Assembly (NCBI GenBank): GCA_910591455.2 | Contig: OU342809.1 | Span: 9,813,815 to 9,877,814 of the forward strand | Direction of reading: 5' to 3' | Length of the DNA: 64,000 bases | Source: Pholis gunnellus | Taxonomy: Eukaryota > Chordata > Actinopteri > Perciformes > Pholidae | Shown: in pieces, positions 52,394-64,000 of the stretch | Layout: each line of letters opens with the position of its first letter | Numbering within the stretch: position 1 is the stretch's first letter | Position numbers and translations under genes: made by a program | The notes under the pieces: generated by a model | Databases searched by the model: none | The model's input: the letters and a program-made list of their open reading frames with translations, nothing else | What the model was told of the DNA's origin: nothing

Positions 52394-54380
52394 CTGACAG
52401 CCACATGTTTTTAACACTCTGCATTGTAGCATTTATGCTTAATGTAAGCTTGTATTACATGTATGTTTAGGGGTATTCGCAATGACCACGTCTCCAACAT
52501 TTGATCAAAAGGTGCTGAGACCATTTTGCGTTGCAGTATACATGTACTGTGTATTACAGATTTGTATCTTGGTTTCTGTGGGCATTGTCATGATATAGAA
52601 TGACGATGCCCACATTGACATGAACGCAGAGATTACCGCTCTGTTTCAGAGAAATACATGGTCCAAAGACAACACATGCAGTGAAAACACATGCAGTGAA
52701 AGGGAAGACAAGACCTTCATGGACAAGTGTGACTACTCTTGTGGCAACAAGATATAAAAAAATAAAAGTGAATTTTCTTCTCTAGTTGGCAGATGTTCAC
52801 TCTTTGCCTGGTGTGAGAGAGTTGGTGAGACTACGACCCAGAGACGGAGCTCATCATCTGGCTCTCACACACTGGATTCTCTCTTCAAAGAGCTTTGCTG
52901 TAAAGACACTACAGAAAGATGAGGTACACGACCACAAGTATGAACACAGATATGTCTACTTCCTGCTTTCTTTGTTTACAGTGTGTCTTTAAACTCTACC
53001 AGTATGCCAAACTTTGTAACCTGACGGAAAACGATGGGCTTTCTACGCCTGTGCCTGACTTCCTGTTTGAGTTGGAGTACTGCGATCAGATGAACGCCAG
53101 GTTTGAGAAGACGAGGGAAGGCAGAGACGTCTTCTATGCATTCCACGGGAGCCGCCTGGAAAACTTTCACTCCATCATTCACAATGGGCTGCACTGCCAC
53201 CTCAACAAGGTTGGTGCAGTCATCACTGCTGTTGAGATGTTCTGTTGCTTCTGCCCAACATTCTGGTTTATTGTCTTCACAATGTGTGCAGAACTCGGTG
53301 TTTGGAGAGGGGACCTACCTCACCAGTGACCTCAGCATGGCTGTCCTCTACAGTCCCCACAGCAGCGGCTGGAGAGAAAGTCTTCTGGGCCCACTGCTCA
53401 GCTGTGTTGCCATGTGTGAAGTCATTGATCACCCGCATGTTAAGTGCCAGGTGAAGAAAAAAGGTGCGTGAACTGTGTGACTCGCAGAATAACAAAACAT
53501 TTTAAATCCCGCAACACTGATTTTGTTGAATCGCTTCATGTCAAAATGAGCCACTCATTTCCTAATTCAGATTCTGAGATCATCGACCGTCAGCGCTCAA
53601 GAGCAAAGAACAGCGAAGGAGGCGACGTACCGCAGAAGTACTTTGTAGTCACCAACAATCAGCTTTTGCGAGTCAAGTACCTGCTTGTGTACTCTCAGAG
53701 GAAGCACCTCTCCAGGTAAGAATTTGACAAATTACAAATTACACATAAAAACATTTTTTTTGAGGGCTGGTCAAACGTCTACGACACTTTTTCATACATG
53801 TAAACATTGGAGATGTGTCATGATGTTATTCATTATAAATTGAACAACATGCTTGTGCTGCCCAGCAGGACTCAAATACTTAAAAGGCACCCAGCGACAC
53901 GATGTGGGAAAGCTAAACGTTTTAAGTTCAACTTTATGTAAATGGCACAAAGGCATGATGTTGATTTCTGCTCAACGACGTAAAAGTAACTCGAACAAGA
54001 TGAAGGAAAGCTTCTCATTGTGGTCAGCGGTGACGATAATAATTCTCTTTGACATAACAATACCTCTTCTAAAATGAGTGATTATTGTTTGCTTACTGTC
54101 ACTAAGGCTCGAACTGAAACGGGCGAACAGGCCGAGTATATTAATGATGTACTTAATGCAAACACACTTGTGATCGTCAGGCTTTTGACAGACAAGAGTT
54201 GTTGCTGGTAAACAAAAGGTTATCTTTGTGTTTTTCTTCTTCAGACGTTCCCGCAGCACCTCCTGGCTCCTCAGACACCATTTTGCCATCATGATGAGTC
54301 TCTACTTCCTGCTGCTCATCTTCATCGGTGCCTTTAACTCCACCACCTTCGTATCCTTTTGGAACAGACTGTTTAGGTGA
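52165..54380 (+). CDS. parp16: PARP16 mono-ADP-ribosyltransferase (complete)
   Basis: Tail-anchored ER/nuclear-envelope enzyme that mono-ADP-ribosylates proteins; in mammals it activates the ER-stress sensors PERK and IRE1. Six coding exons: 52165-52353, 52786-52923, 52982-53209, 53292-53463, 53571-53715 and 54245-54380. All are GT-AG and in phase; 335 residues (322 in human). The N-terminal helical region ([20 protein letters not shown]) is followed by the catalytic ART domain. The H-Y-Y residues are at H164 ([18 protein letters not shown]), Y194 ([10 protein letters not shown]) and Y266 ([20 protein letters not shown]). A C-terminal TM helix ([18 protein letters not shown]) and a short lumenal tail complete it. 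The H-Y-Y rather than H-Y-E triad fits mono-ADP-ribosylation. Confidence 0.96.
52365..52393. repeat. (TA)n microsatellite next to parp16 exon 1 donor
   Basis: Starts 11 nt after the GT of the donor at 52354. Confidence 0.97.
52982..53209 (+). CDS. parp16: parp16 exon 3: NAD-binding histidine
   Basis: 228 bp. Encodes [11 protein letters not shown] and the conserved [20 protein letters not shown], with the NAD-binding His of the ART fold. Confidence 0.93.
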
Positions 54381-54802
54381 CAAGAAAAAGGGTTTATTAT
54401 CCACAGTGCCTTCGTGATCAGAGACGGACTAGAGGCTGGAGCAAAGATACAGTTTTATGCACCTTTTATACTGACTTCTCTCTACAATCATTCTTACGTC
54501 TACAAATAACCATAATTGCTGTTATTCTGTTATATGCAGTTATAGCATATGTTTTCAAATAGCAAATATTGGGATACATTTTTTTGAAATGGATAATAAG
54601 ACCATTCTGCATTATGAAAATGTTTATGCAATGTTTCACCTGTAATTTGTTTGTTTTAGTAAACATCCTGTGTTTTAGATAAGATCTGTTGCTGTGTGGT
54701 CTTACTAAACAACGTGTTCAAAGAAAAAATACAGCAATTTGTTTTAATTACAAAAAGCAAACGAGTCGAGCGATAAGATCTCTTTTTGGTTTATCATGTG
54801 TT
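54381..54802 (+). other. parp16: parp16 3' UTR (5' part)
   Basis: No AATAAA within about 1 kb of the stop. The first clear signals (gaaataaactg at about 55487 and ctaataaagcaa at about 55530) lie beyond the mobile element at 54803, so the mature 3' UTR may include that element. Confidence 0.4.
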
Positions 54803-55125
54803 AAAGGTGCAGTGTGTAGGATTTGGCGGCATCTAGTGTTTAGGTTGCAGATTGCAAGCAACCGCAACTTCTCCCGGCAGCGTGACGGGTAACTTCGGTG
54901 GCCGACGCAAAAACACAAATGGCTCTATCCAATGTTTGGTTTGTCCTTTATAGGCTACTGTAGAAACATGGCGGACGGCTCCATGAAGAGGGCCGACTCC
55001 GTAGGTAGATATAAACGGCTAATTCTAAGGTAACAAAAACACGAAACGATTGTTATTTATACTTAATAATATTATATTCCATTTCTGCCAATAGATTCCA
55101 CCTACATGCCGCACACTGTTCCTTT
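54803..55125 (+). mobile_element. Harbinger-like short non-autonomous element
   Basis: Ends aaaggtgcagtgtgtagg and ccgcacactgttccttt are inverted copies, and TTA flanks both sides (3-bp target duplication of the PIF/Harbinger type). I recognise it as a very common teleost element, often found near genes. No transposase inside. Confidence 0.65.
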
Positions 55126-57322
55126 TATGTACTGAGAATCTTTAGCACATTAACTGATCACAGTGACTCATTAGTGTCGGTGATGCAGTCAGTTGGTCCG
55201 CCACTAATGACCCAATTTAAATTCTTACTTTTTAATGATATGATTATGCATCACTCAGTTATGGGTCGGGACATTTTTTTTTATAACTCATGATTTTAGT
55301 GTAATTTTGAGGTTTTGAATATATCTGCTAGTCTTAATAGAGAAAAGAATATATACGGTGGCCATTTTGTTTGTGCTGACATACTGTATTTATAATAATG
55401 GATCATAGAAAGGCCACGGATACCCTCACTCATAATGATTTAGGTTATGCTTTTATATCCTTATATTGGTACATGAAATAAACTGTACGTCCGCTCAAAG
55501 GCATGAGGTTCTGAACATTTGTTACACTAATAAAGCAATACTTGATTTCATTTATTTTCAATGAGGTTAGTTTGTTTGAAAGTTGACTTAAAGATCTTAG
55601 TGTGTTAGTGGTTGACTTTAAAGATGTATCGCACATTATTCAGGCCCACAGAAATCTCTGCAGCTGCATCCCGTCCATCCAAATTCTACTTGAAGGTCAC
55701 TCTTTCATAATTATCTCTTGTACTTTTCTATTGTTTTGCGTTGTATTCAAACTTTAACATGGGCTTCTTCTGACGGGGGCACATTTATTACCGCTGGCAC
55801 GCAGACAGTCCTTTGTTATATGTTTTTATCAGTTAAAAGAAAGTGAGACGGCGATATGGGATTGATAACGGAGGCGGCCTGCTTTGGTGTCAGATCCTGT
55901 CCTTTTAATCGATACCTGATATGCGGATTGGTTTCCACAGTTAGAACAAGAAATGTACCAAAAGAAGAATTGTAATTGTTTTTTGTGGTTTGCCATAAAA
56001 CCTAATAAGAGGACAACTAATTAATGAAATTAGTACTATATTTACAAATTTCACAAACAGAAGCATTTGTGAAATTTTAGTATTGAATATTTTATATATA
56101 TTCTGGTCGGCTGTTGTATCCAGATTTGTAAACTATTAGAGTGCCTTGTATTTCACAATGATTTCATTAATCTAGTCATAAAGCTTGTATTATACTGAGA
56201 GAACAGACACAGGACAAGGAGCTGCACATTCCTCTCTTCTGTCCGATTAAACGCCAGATATTATTAAGATGTCACCGTACTTTAGTGATGCAAGTGACTA
56301 ACAAGTTGAATGAAGATGAAAGAAAACGCAAGCCTTTGTTTTGGTATAAAAAAAATGATTCCTTCTTGCGAAACTCTTCAGATAAACTGCTTCTCCTCTT
56401 TAGAAATGGCTCACTTTGGAAGGACACAGAACAAACTGTCCATTGTTGGTCCACACTTTATTCCCTTTCTGTACAAGCTTCATTATTGCTGCCTCATAAA
56501 CCGTCTGTTATTCAATAACCATCAACTGTGAGGGGGGCAGCGATGGCAGAGGGGACTCGAGACGCTTCCCTTCTTCTGTGAACCAGAAAAACTCAACTTC
56601 AAACAGAAGAGCGGCAGCTCTAGACTGATATGATTGATGATGATGGTTTCATTTACTACATTGTTGTACGCAAATTATCCCACTTCATTTCTCAGCCTCA
56701 GTAGTTCTTTTTTTGCTTTACTTGTTCCAATGCAGGAGTCCAAATTGGTTCAATCATTCGTGGTTTAAAATTCACTATAAAGGGAGTTCTTTGTAGAAGA
56801 CTAAACGTGAGAAGAGGATGCTCTGCTTAAAATGCTAATACAACCAACAGCTAACAGCTAACATGCTGCAATGGCAATGTGCCTGATGCTAAGCAGGTAT
56901 AAGGTTTATCTTATTTACCATCTTAGTTTTGCATGTTAGCATGCTAACATTTGCTAAATTACACTAAACATACAGAACAGCTGAGGCTGATGGGAATACC
57001 GTTAGTTGTGCAGGTATTTTGGTCATAAAAGTATTGGACACATTGATGGTTCTACATGAAAAGTAAGATGACTAATCCTAAATGGGACATGAATGTCTGA
57101 ACTATAGACAAATAGACAAAAGGAAATATGTCTTGCAAGAAGGTAAAAACATAAAGCACACACAGATACACACAAAATACACAAAAGATGTGGTGTAAAA
57201 ACTATGTAAAAACCCTCAACCCAATCAAAAACATCGCCATTGTTCCCTCTTGATAATGAAATCAAATTAAGAACAGTATGACATCTTTTATTTTCTCATG
57301 ATTTAATAATACATTACATTTC
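55126..57322. other. Intergenic, no gene seen
   Basis: AT-rich. A gctaac/gttagc-rich stretch at 56828-56965 is the only notable structure. Small ORFs at about 56285-56531 are unsupported. Confidence 0.5.
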
Positions 57323-57328
57323 TTTATT
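57323..57328 (-). terminator. Poly(A) signal AATAAA of the IGFBP-domain gene
   Basis: On minus CCTGAATAAAGAAATG, 105 nt after the stop codon, so the transcript ends near 57305. Confidence 0.7.
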
Positions 57329-57432
57329 CAGGTTTACATTGTATACAACATGTTGAATAAAGACGTGTATAGATAGCTGCCCTTTTCTGTTTTGCTACAT
57401 GAACTGAAGATGTCCTCTCTCTACATAGAGAA

Positions 57433-59091
57433 CTACTTCGCTGTGTTTGGGCAGGCTGGCACCAAACACAGAAAATGCCCCTCAGGATGACTCTACAGAA
57501 GGAAAAACAGAAAGACAAAGTGTTGGATTAATGGGGGAAGTGCTTCGAGGCACTACAGCGTAATGAAGAAACACAGTTTATTGATGTAGCTGTCCGGTGC
57601 TTTTCCTCCCAAAATACCTGCAGGTTGTTGTGGCATACGGGATTATGAGTGGCTCTCAGGTGATTGTGCACACACTTTCCAAAGCGTTGCAGACAGGGGG
57701 AATCGGAGGGGGTGCAGGTCTGAGGGCATGATGGGGGCTTCAGCAGCAGACAGCTTGAACAGGAGGTGTGTTGGCAGGAGCCCTGGCATGCTGTCTTTTC
57801 CAGAGACACGGACCTAAAGAGCAGGAGATTTAGATTTCTGTTAAAAAAAATGCAGCAGGAGAAGATACTAAGTGTAAAACGCCTTTCTTTCTTATTTTTA
57901 CGTCACCTGGCAGAGCAGATTTCAGAGGGGTTGGCCTGACAGTATTCCCTGGTGCACTCTGGGTGACAGCTCTCTGGATCCAGCGATTCAATCACTGCAC
58001 AAAACAACAGTTTCAAAGACACAGAAGATGTACTTGCAATTCACAAGCCATATTAGATGTTTGAAATATAATATTAGCATCTTTTCCCGAGCAGCAACAC
58101 ATCATGAACATCTCTATAATCTCGTACTACGTCTGATACCGTATCTAAAACAGTGCCCACTCTGTTCCCCATGAGGAGATAAGAGGTGTAATTATGGCTT
58201 AGCTTTCAGCACAAGCCTTTGAATCAAAGGAAGCCTTGACCACACTATCAGTCTCCACAGCTCATAAACAAGATTTACCACATTGGCAGCGTTCCCTCTG
58301 CAATGCTACTAAATAATTCAGCTTTTCAGAGGAAAATCTTGTACTTTTTACTTACTTACATTTATTTCACAGCTATAGTTATTCACAAAACAGTCTGTAA
58401 TATTAGTACGATGATATAATCAATGTAACACTAACAGAAGCAATTCTACTGCATGATGGGTACTTTTAGTTTTGATGCTTTTAAGTACATTTCTCCCACA
58501 GTGCTTTCACATCTTGACTACAGGACTTTCACTTGTAAGGGAGTATTTATACATTGTGATATTGCTGTTAAAAACATGTGTTTTTGAGTTTATATTGACT
58601 TGTTATGATTTCTGCATTTTTTAAAATACATTAAATTCATCTGGTGATTAATTTAACAATACATGTGGCTCACTGTGGCATAATATACGGATCAATGATG
58701 AAAAAGTCATCACATTAACCTGCTCGGTGCTGCTGAGGTTATAAACCATAATCTCACCTGCTCTGCAGATGCCTTTGCGCTCTGCGTCTGGTTTGTCAGC
58801 TGCTGCGTCCTGGTAAACACACACCAGACCCTCATCACACTTGCCCAGATAGTCCCACGTTCCTCCACAGGTCTCCCCCTCTGCTCTGGCACAGACGGGG
58901 CAGCAGCCACACACACCTGTCGTGACCCCCCCTTTACACTGGAGCTTCAGCGCCCGTCGGGAGGAGCAGTGTATCCGCTCGCAGGGCGGGCAGTGGAGAG
59001 CCTGAAGCTGCTGAGCTGCTCCGGAGGAAGTTTCCTGTTCCTGTGACCCCAACGCCCCCAACAAGGCACTCAAAAAGAAGAGCATCCACAT
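57433..59091 (-). CDS. Secreted cysteine-rich protein with N-terminal IGFBP domain (not assigned)
   Basis: Four in-phase coding exons: 59091-58758, 57994-57907, 57813-57618 and 57492-57433 (TAG at 57435-57433), giving 225 residues. A signal peptide (MWMLFFLSALLGALG) is followed by an IGFBP-type domain at about residues 33-110: CPPCERIHCSSR, then TTGVCGCCPVCARAEGETCG (the GCGCCxxC motif, first Gly replaced by Val), then LGKCDEGLVCVY and GICRA. The rest is a Cys-rich tail without similarity I recognise: ESCHPECTREYC, TACQGSCQHTSCSSC, SCPQTCTPSDSPC, GKCVHNHL, PVCHNNLQ, LCLVPACPNTAK. It lacks the thyroglobulin type-1 domain of IGFBP1-6, the Kazal/Ig domains of IGFBP7 and the CCN modules. Single-IGFBP-domain proteins are known in invertebrates; function here, perhaps growth-factor binding, is inference only. 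A TATA box upstream and a poly(A) signal 105 bp after the stop support a compact real gene. Confidence 0.85.
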
Positions 59092-59136
59092 CCTCTATCA
59101 ACCTGTTATCCTGAGGTGAGAACACTCGACAGCAGC

Positions 59137-59148
59137 TTTTTATATATA
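59137..59148 (-). promoter_or_regulatory. TATA box of the IGFBP-domain gene
   Basis: On minus the sequence reads TATATATAAAAA, about 46-57 bp before the ATG at 59091. This would put transcription start near 59112 with a 5' UTR of roughly 20 nt. No other promoter in the window shows so clear a TATA box. Confidence 0.7.
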
Positions 59149-60303
59149 GTTGTCTCTGCCTCCTGGGATAACGCAGCAGCAAGGCTTCATAGTTTATGAG
59201 CCACAACCTCCACCCCCCACCAGCAGCCAATAGATGAGGCCAGAGGGGTTTTTCCCCTCTAAATACACAGTTAACTATCCCCACGTCTTATCTTCACACT
59301 ATCAACAGTGTGATTTTGTTTTGACATAATTCTTCCTTTTGAACACCTGTTAGATAAGTCTGATGAAGACTGGCCCCCTTTGTATTTGGAGTCACGTGAC
59401 CTCTGGAAGGGGCAATTCAGTGCACACCTACAATCAGGTAATGACCTATTTCTTGAAAGAACAAAAGGATCAATTGTGTACACAACAGTAAAAGATGACT
59501 ACTGTCACTATTGAGTTACACTGGAGGTTTTAACATTCTTCTTTTTATCTGGCTTCCTTCGTACAGGGCAGCACAGCGGGCAGCTGAAGAGTGTATTTCA
59601 GGCATGAGGGGATCATAATGTGATCAAATTACCCCCTTATTCAACATAAAAAAGGTACATTAAATATGTTTTTATCTCTACAGTAACTAGAGAAAATGCT
59701 TTACACTTAAAGAATAAAGCAAAGTAAAGCCATAATATTACAAAGTGACCATAATATTACAAAGTAACCACATATTTGGCAACATTACACTATTAGATAA
59801 ATAGAAATGTTTAAGGTTTATTAAAGTCAATGATTGTGTATTGTAGTTTTTGAGATTATATATTTGATGATGCTCTTGAAACAGGCAGGCGAGCACCTGC
59901 CTTTGTTTTCACTGTGACTATACAATACTTTTTTCTATCCTACTTAAAATTTTTATTAATATTTGCAAAATATGAGCCTGTTTTTGAAGGTCACATGAGT
60001 TAAGAATGTTCCAGAAAAATATTGAAAAAAGTAATAATTCTGAAAGCGTTTAATGGATTTGAGCTTTAAATAAGTGGTTTGAAGGAATAATAATCAAAAA
60101 CAAATGAGTGGCCTTTGAGTTGAGGGTTTGTTTCCAAGGTTCAGATATGTCAAACAAACTCAATGACCTTGTTTACTTTAATTACCGTTTTGTTAAACTG
60201 GAATAACCTAAATTAACACCCATTTTAATATAAATGTTCATAAACGTAAACCAATGTTTTGCATTTAAATTATTGGTAGGATGCTCAAAGTCGTATAAAA
60301 ATG
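59149..60303. other. Intergenic, no gene seen
   Basis: AT-rich between the IGFBP-domain gene promoter and the ctdspl2 3' end. Contains a local direct repeat (ccataatattacaaagt at about 59730 and 59748) and nothing coding. Confidence 0.5.
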
Positions 60304-60309
60304 TATTTA
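60304..60309 (-). terminator. ctdspl2: Likely ctdspl2 poly(A) signal
   Basis: On minus GAAAATAAATACAT, about 1.09 kb after the stop codon at 61394. It is the best candidate for the distal end of the 3' UTR. Confidence 0.45.
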
Positions 60310-61393
60310 TTTTCAAGGAAACCATTGAGTAACACTGAATACAACAGGAGTGATCATTCAATTGTCAATAAAACGTGTAACTCCTACATCATAAAGATCC
60401 CACATACAAGACGTCTTGGAAAACAAGATTTCAAAGCAAACATGTTGGCAATTTGCTGGTGCTACAATTTCATTCTCCTCCACCTCCACCCCACATAACA
60501 AATCGAGGTGATTCACACCTGTATAGAAAAGTGACAAGATTTTACATCAACTTACAAAGGGCTGGATGTCAAAGTGCAAGATTCTTGAACCCCCCCCCCC
60601 CCTCACCAATGGACTGTCAAATACAAATCTCCAAATTTAAAATTCAGCCATTATGGCTTTGTATTCAGTTGAGACATAAGTCTAGCTTACATTATATAAC
60701 TTTAAAATATTGTTTCAGAAACATTTCCCCCCCTCAAAGATACTTCTTTTTTCTTTTAAACTGCACCTTATTACAGACATCTGCATGTAATGGAGTAAAG
60801 CATCACAGGAATAATGCAGGCAAACAACAGAGAAGCAGCTGTTTATCAACAACTCCAAACAAAACTCACTAACAGTTTGTTGGTTTATAAAAGCAACCGG
60901 ATCAAAAGAATACTAAAATCTGAAATGAAAATAAAATGACTTAAAACCCCCGAAAAAAAACAACAACCTATGTACATATATTTACAAGTAAATAGAGTGA
61001 ATATTATACAGGTTTGACTGTCCGTTCATGGTCAGGCTGAAGCCACCAAAGGTCCATATGATCCAACACTGCATGACATTCAGTTTCGTTAATCCAAAAT
61101 GGTTCTCAAAAGTCAAAAGACCTTCCAGGAGGCCGCCTTCAAAGTCGCACTAGAAACAAACGAATGAAAAGTCTGCCGCAGCGAGCGCATCTGCTTTTTT
61201 TTTTTCAGAATCTGGCGTGTATAAAAACAGCCAGGGCTTTTTGACTCAATCGTAACTTTCAATGTTTTGCATAATTTAAAAAATAACAATGGCAAAGTTT
61301 GCAAAGGGAAATCCGTTGAGTATATTCTTCTGGGAGTCATTTTATTTTCTTTCCAATGTTGATACCAGCTCCAACTGAGAGACGAGCACACGG
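60310..61393 (-). other. ctdspl2: ctdspl2 3' UTR
   Basis: Open stretch between the ctdspl2 stop codon and the candidate poly(A) signal. No exon or repeat apart from a short poly-C (about 60590-60602). Confidence 0.45.
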
Positions 61394-63587
61394 TCAGTCT
61401 GGAGGAAGGAGGTTGTGCAAACGAAACTGCTCTCGGATGTGCGGCCTGACATCTTCATTCTGCGATAAAGAGAGAGACAACAGATCAAAAAAAACTACGA
61501 GAACATGAACATTTATGATGTATTTTACTCTTATATCTGCCGAAGCATCTGTATCATATCACAGGCACCGTGTGTCTGTGCATCCAATCCTCTCAAAGGG
61601 AAAGAGTAGGTCAGATATTCACAACACACCAGCAGCAGCAGCGTCGGAGTGTTTCCTTCAGTCTAACTAGACGCAAGTCGAGATACGTACCAGCTCCACA
61701 AGCCTCTCCAGGAAAGGAACGAGCTTCAGAAGCTCGTTGTCACCTCTATCCATAAACCAGCTCTCAATAGGAATTCCATTGGAAAGCTACAAAAGACACA
61801 AAACCCCATGATCCATTACACTTTACCACAGAAACACGATACGACAGAAATAGTTCACTGGTTGGTGTGAAAGGGTTTTACCTGATAGGCAAAGGCTTGG
61901 GGTGAGTTGTCGATTATTATCGTCTTGGAAAGATCCCGTCCGAGAATGTTTAGGTCTTTAATATAATTTCCTTGAACACACACACAGTGCTCACGAAACA
62001 GCCTGTGTCTAAAAAAAACGCAGAAAGAGAGAATGTTGGTGAGGTTACGTGCAGTAATACGGCTTTTCAACAAGTTCTTGGGATCAAACAAACTGGGAAC
62101 ATAATAATCATAATCTGGAGTGGAGTATTTAAAGAAAGAGTGGTGATAATGTTCATTCATTTGAAAAAAAACAAAACAGCACAAATACATTTGACTGAGG
62201 GTTACAGGTCAAAGGACGAGTACACTTCTAATGGCGGAGAGAAGAATGCTTCTTCACCTATCCGTACAAACTTGAAAAGCAGCATTAACCAGTCGTCACA
62301 CAAAACACCAATTGGACTTCATTTTTTACGTTAAGCAGCATTTTCTTCCTCATTTATTTGTGCGATTGTTTAAAACGTTCTTTGTCCCACTGACAAACTT
62401 AATATGTTTATAGCTTTACTGTAGTTGCACAGGCTGTTGAATCAATATCGTTTATTATAAAAGCTGCTTCAGAGTCGCGTTTTGTCACTGACCTGACCAA
62501 CTGTTTTTTGGGATCCAGGATGTTGAGCAACTTGTCGGCGTACACTTTCTTTGAAGCCGTGAAGAGAATAATCTGAAATTGTAATGACAGCAGCAATAAA
62601 TGAATAGTAAGTACATTTAGAGCCGGTCGGATTAAACAGATACGGTGTTGAGTCTCTTGGAAATAGAAGTTGCATCTCACCTCATACATTTGAGACATGC
62701 GCTCAAGAAACTCTCGGAAAAAGGGCCTCAACCGAACATACACCTTCAGATTGAAAATGAAGACATTTAAAATCACAGCAGCAGGAAAATGGAGACCGTT
62801 AGATGAGAGAACGACTTGTAACAGTCTGTACCTGGTATATGACATCTTGGAACAGCACAGGGAATGTCAGGGCTGCGTCTTCTAGCTCATTCAAACTACA
62901 GTGGACCAGAGTTTCATCCTGACAACAGAAAAAAAAAGAGAAAATCTTTAGAAAATCCTTTGAAGCCTACTTACTTCTAATACGAGACACGGCGCAAGAA
63001 ACCGCTCACTGCTTACCAGATCCAAGACGAGAGAAAACTCTGGTGTGCTGCGTGTTTTCAGAGGTAACGCTGGTTTGCGCGTTAACTGCTCTTCTGTCAG
63101 TGGAGGCACGTGCTTGATGAAGAAGTACCTTAAAGCAGGGAAAACATAAAAAGACCCTCATTCAACCAAAACTAAGAAGAAGAGGTGTCCAAACAAACAG
63201 CAACACATTTGGAACAACATACAGTGCATGTCATCCAGGCTGAAATGGGAACTCGAACTGTTTTCTTTACACCACCAATTTGTTTTTGTCGCCATCTAGT
63301 GGTTGAAAATGTCACATTGTAGCAACATGCAATGTCACCTTGGAAGTGAGACTATATGGAGGGTACTGTCAAAAGCGCTGAGTTAAAACTTGACACAAAA
63401 TCAGTCTTAATTTACAGTTCCTTATTTTGTATTCAACAGCTACTTTTTATTGTTGTTTTCAATCTATAAAACCAAAGAATATCTCTTTCAAAATCAAATT
63501 CAACTTACGGATCAAAAACTTCCCATTCCTCTTCGTATGTGGTTTCTGGAGGAGCTGACGGTAGCGCATGAGGGTAACAACCAGGAG
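61394..63587 (-). CDS. ctdspl2: CTD small phosphatase-like 2 (3' part; eight exons, 5' end outside window)
   Basis: HAD-superfamily protein serine phosphatase of the SCP/Dullard group; mammalian members dephosphorylate nuclear substrates such as SMADs or the RNA polymerase II tail. Exons: 63587-63509, 63128-63017, 62918-62832, 62743-62681, 62572-62493, 62008-61882, 61786-61691 and 61459-61394 (TGA at 61396-61394). All are GT-AG and in phase, about 236 residues of C-terminus. Order: [20 protein letters not shown], then the FCP1 homology domain with [11 protein letters not shown] (DxDxT; the Asp nucleophile is split over an intron), [61 protein letters not shown] and [18 protein letters not shown], ending RLHNLLPPD. 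These stretches are almost identical to the human protein as I recall it. The N-terminal half lies beyond 64000. Confidence 0.95.
62832..63128 (-). CDS. ctdspl2: ctdspl2 exons carrying the DxDxT catalytic motif
   Basis: Exon 63128-63017 ends ...[11 protein letters not shown] and exon 62918-62832 begins [14 protein letters not shown]. Joined they form DLDETLVH, in which the first Asp is the phospho-accepting nucleophile and the second the general acid. The GTAAGC intron (62919-63016) is 98 bp. Confidence 0.93.

Positions 63588-64000
<413 letters not shown>

Overview
The window looks like the nuclear genome of a ray-finned fish, most likely a percomorph teleost. Genes are split into many exons with GT-AG introns. 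The proteins closely match vertebrate families. The interspersed repeats (hAT, Tc1-like and Harbinger-like short elements, long TA/CA/GGA microsatellites) are typical of teleosts. Gene names rest on my own recognition of the conceptual proteins; no search was run.

Layout, left to right. (1) 1-7003, minus: 5' part of an HCN pacemaker channel gene, best matched to hcn4, with exon 4 cut by the window edge. (2) 7004-11929: no gene seen; two Tc1-like short elements. (3) 11930-22061, minus: complete neuroplastin (nptn), eight coding exons including the 348-bp exon for the Np65-specific first Ig domain and a 22-bp microexon. (4) About 23500-27450: repeat-rich island with a candidate LTR, arrays of an 83-bp unit in both orientations, a perfect 63-bp inverted repeat, a decayed hAT transposon inserted in one array, and an unrecognised 197-codon ORF with 11-residue repeats. 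(5) 27900-28000: a possible orphan terminal exon on plus. (6) 29532-31155, minus: intact single-coding-exon UDP-glucuronosyltransferase (ugt5-like); beside it, at about 32590-33420, a collapsed tandem copy. (7) 34373-40029, plus: complete ube2q2, 13 coding exons, with a long 3' UTR. (8) 45950-50030, minus: complete scamp5, six coding exons plus a probable non-coding first exon, and a CLEAR/E-box palindrome in the promoter. (9) 51290-54380, plus: complete parp16, six coding exons and a probable non-coding first exon. (10) 54803-55125: Harbinger-like short element. (11) 57323-59148, minus: compact four-exon gene for a secreted cysteine-rich protein with an N-terminal IGFBP domain, with TATA box and poly(A) signal, which I cannot assign to a named vertebrate gene. 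(12) 60304-63587, minus: last eight exons of ctdspl2, running off the right edge.

The genes do not form one pathway. HCN4, NPTN, UBE2Q2, SCAMP5, PARP16 and CTDSPL2 are all, from memory, on the long arm of human chromosome 15, so the window is a rearranged teleost block of that ancestral chromosome. I found no clear undescribed multi-gene system. The most interesting leads are the cysteine-rich IGFBP-domain gene, the inverted 83-bp-array/hairpin island with its unknown ORF, and the altered sequence just after the HCN selectivity filter.
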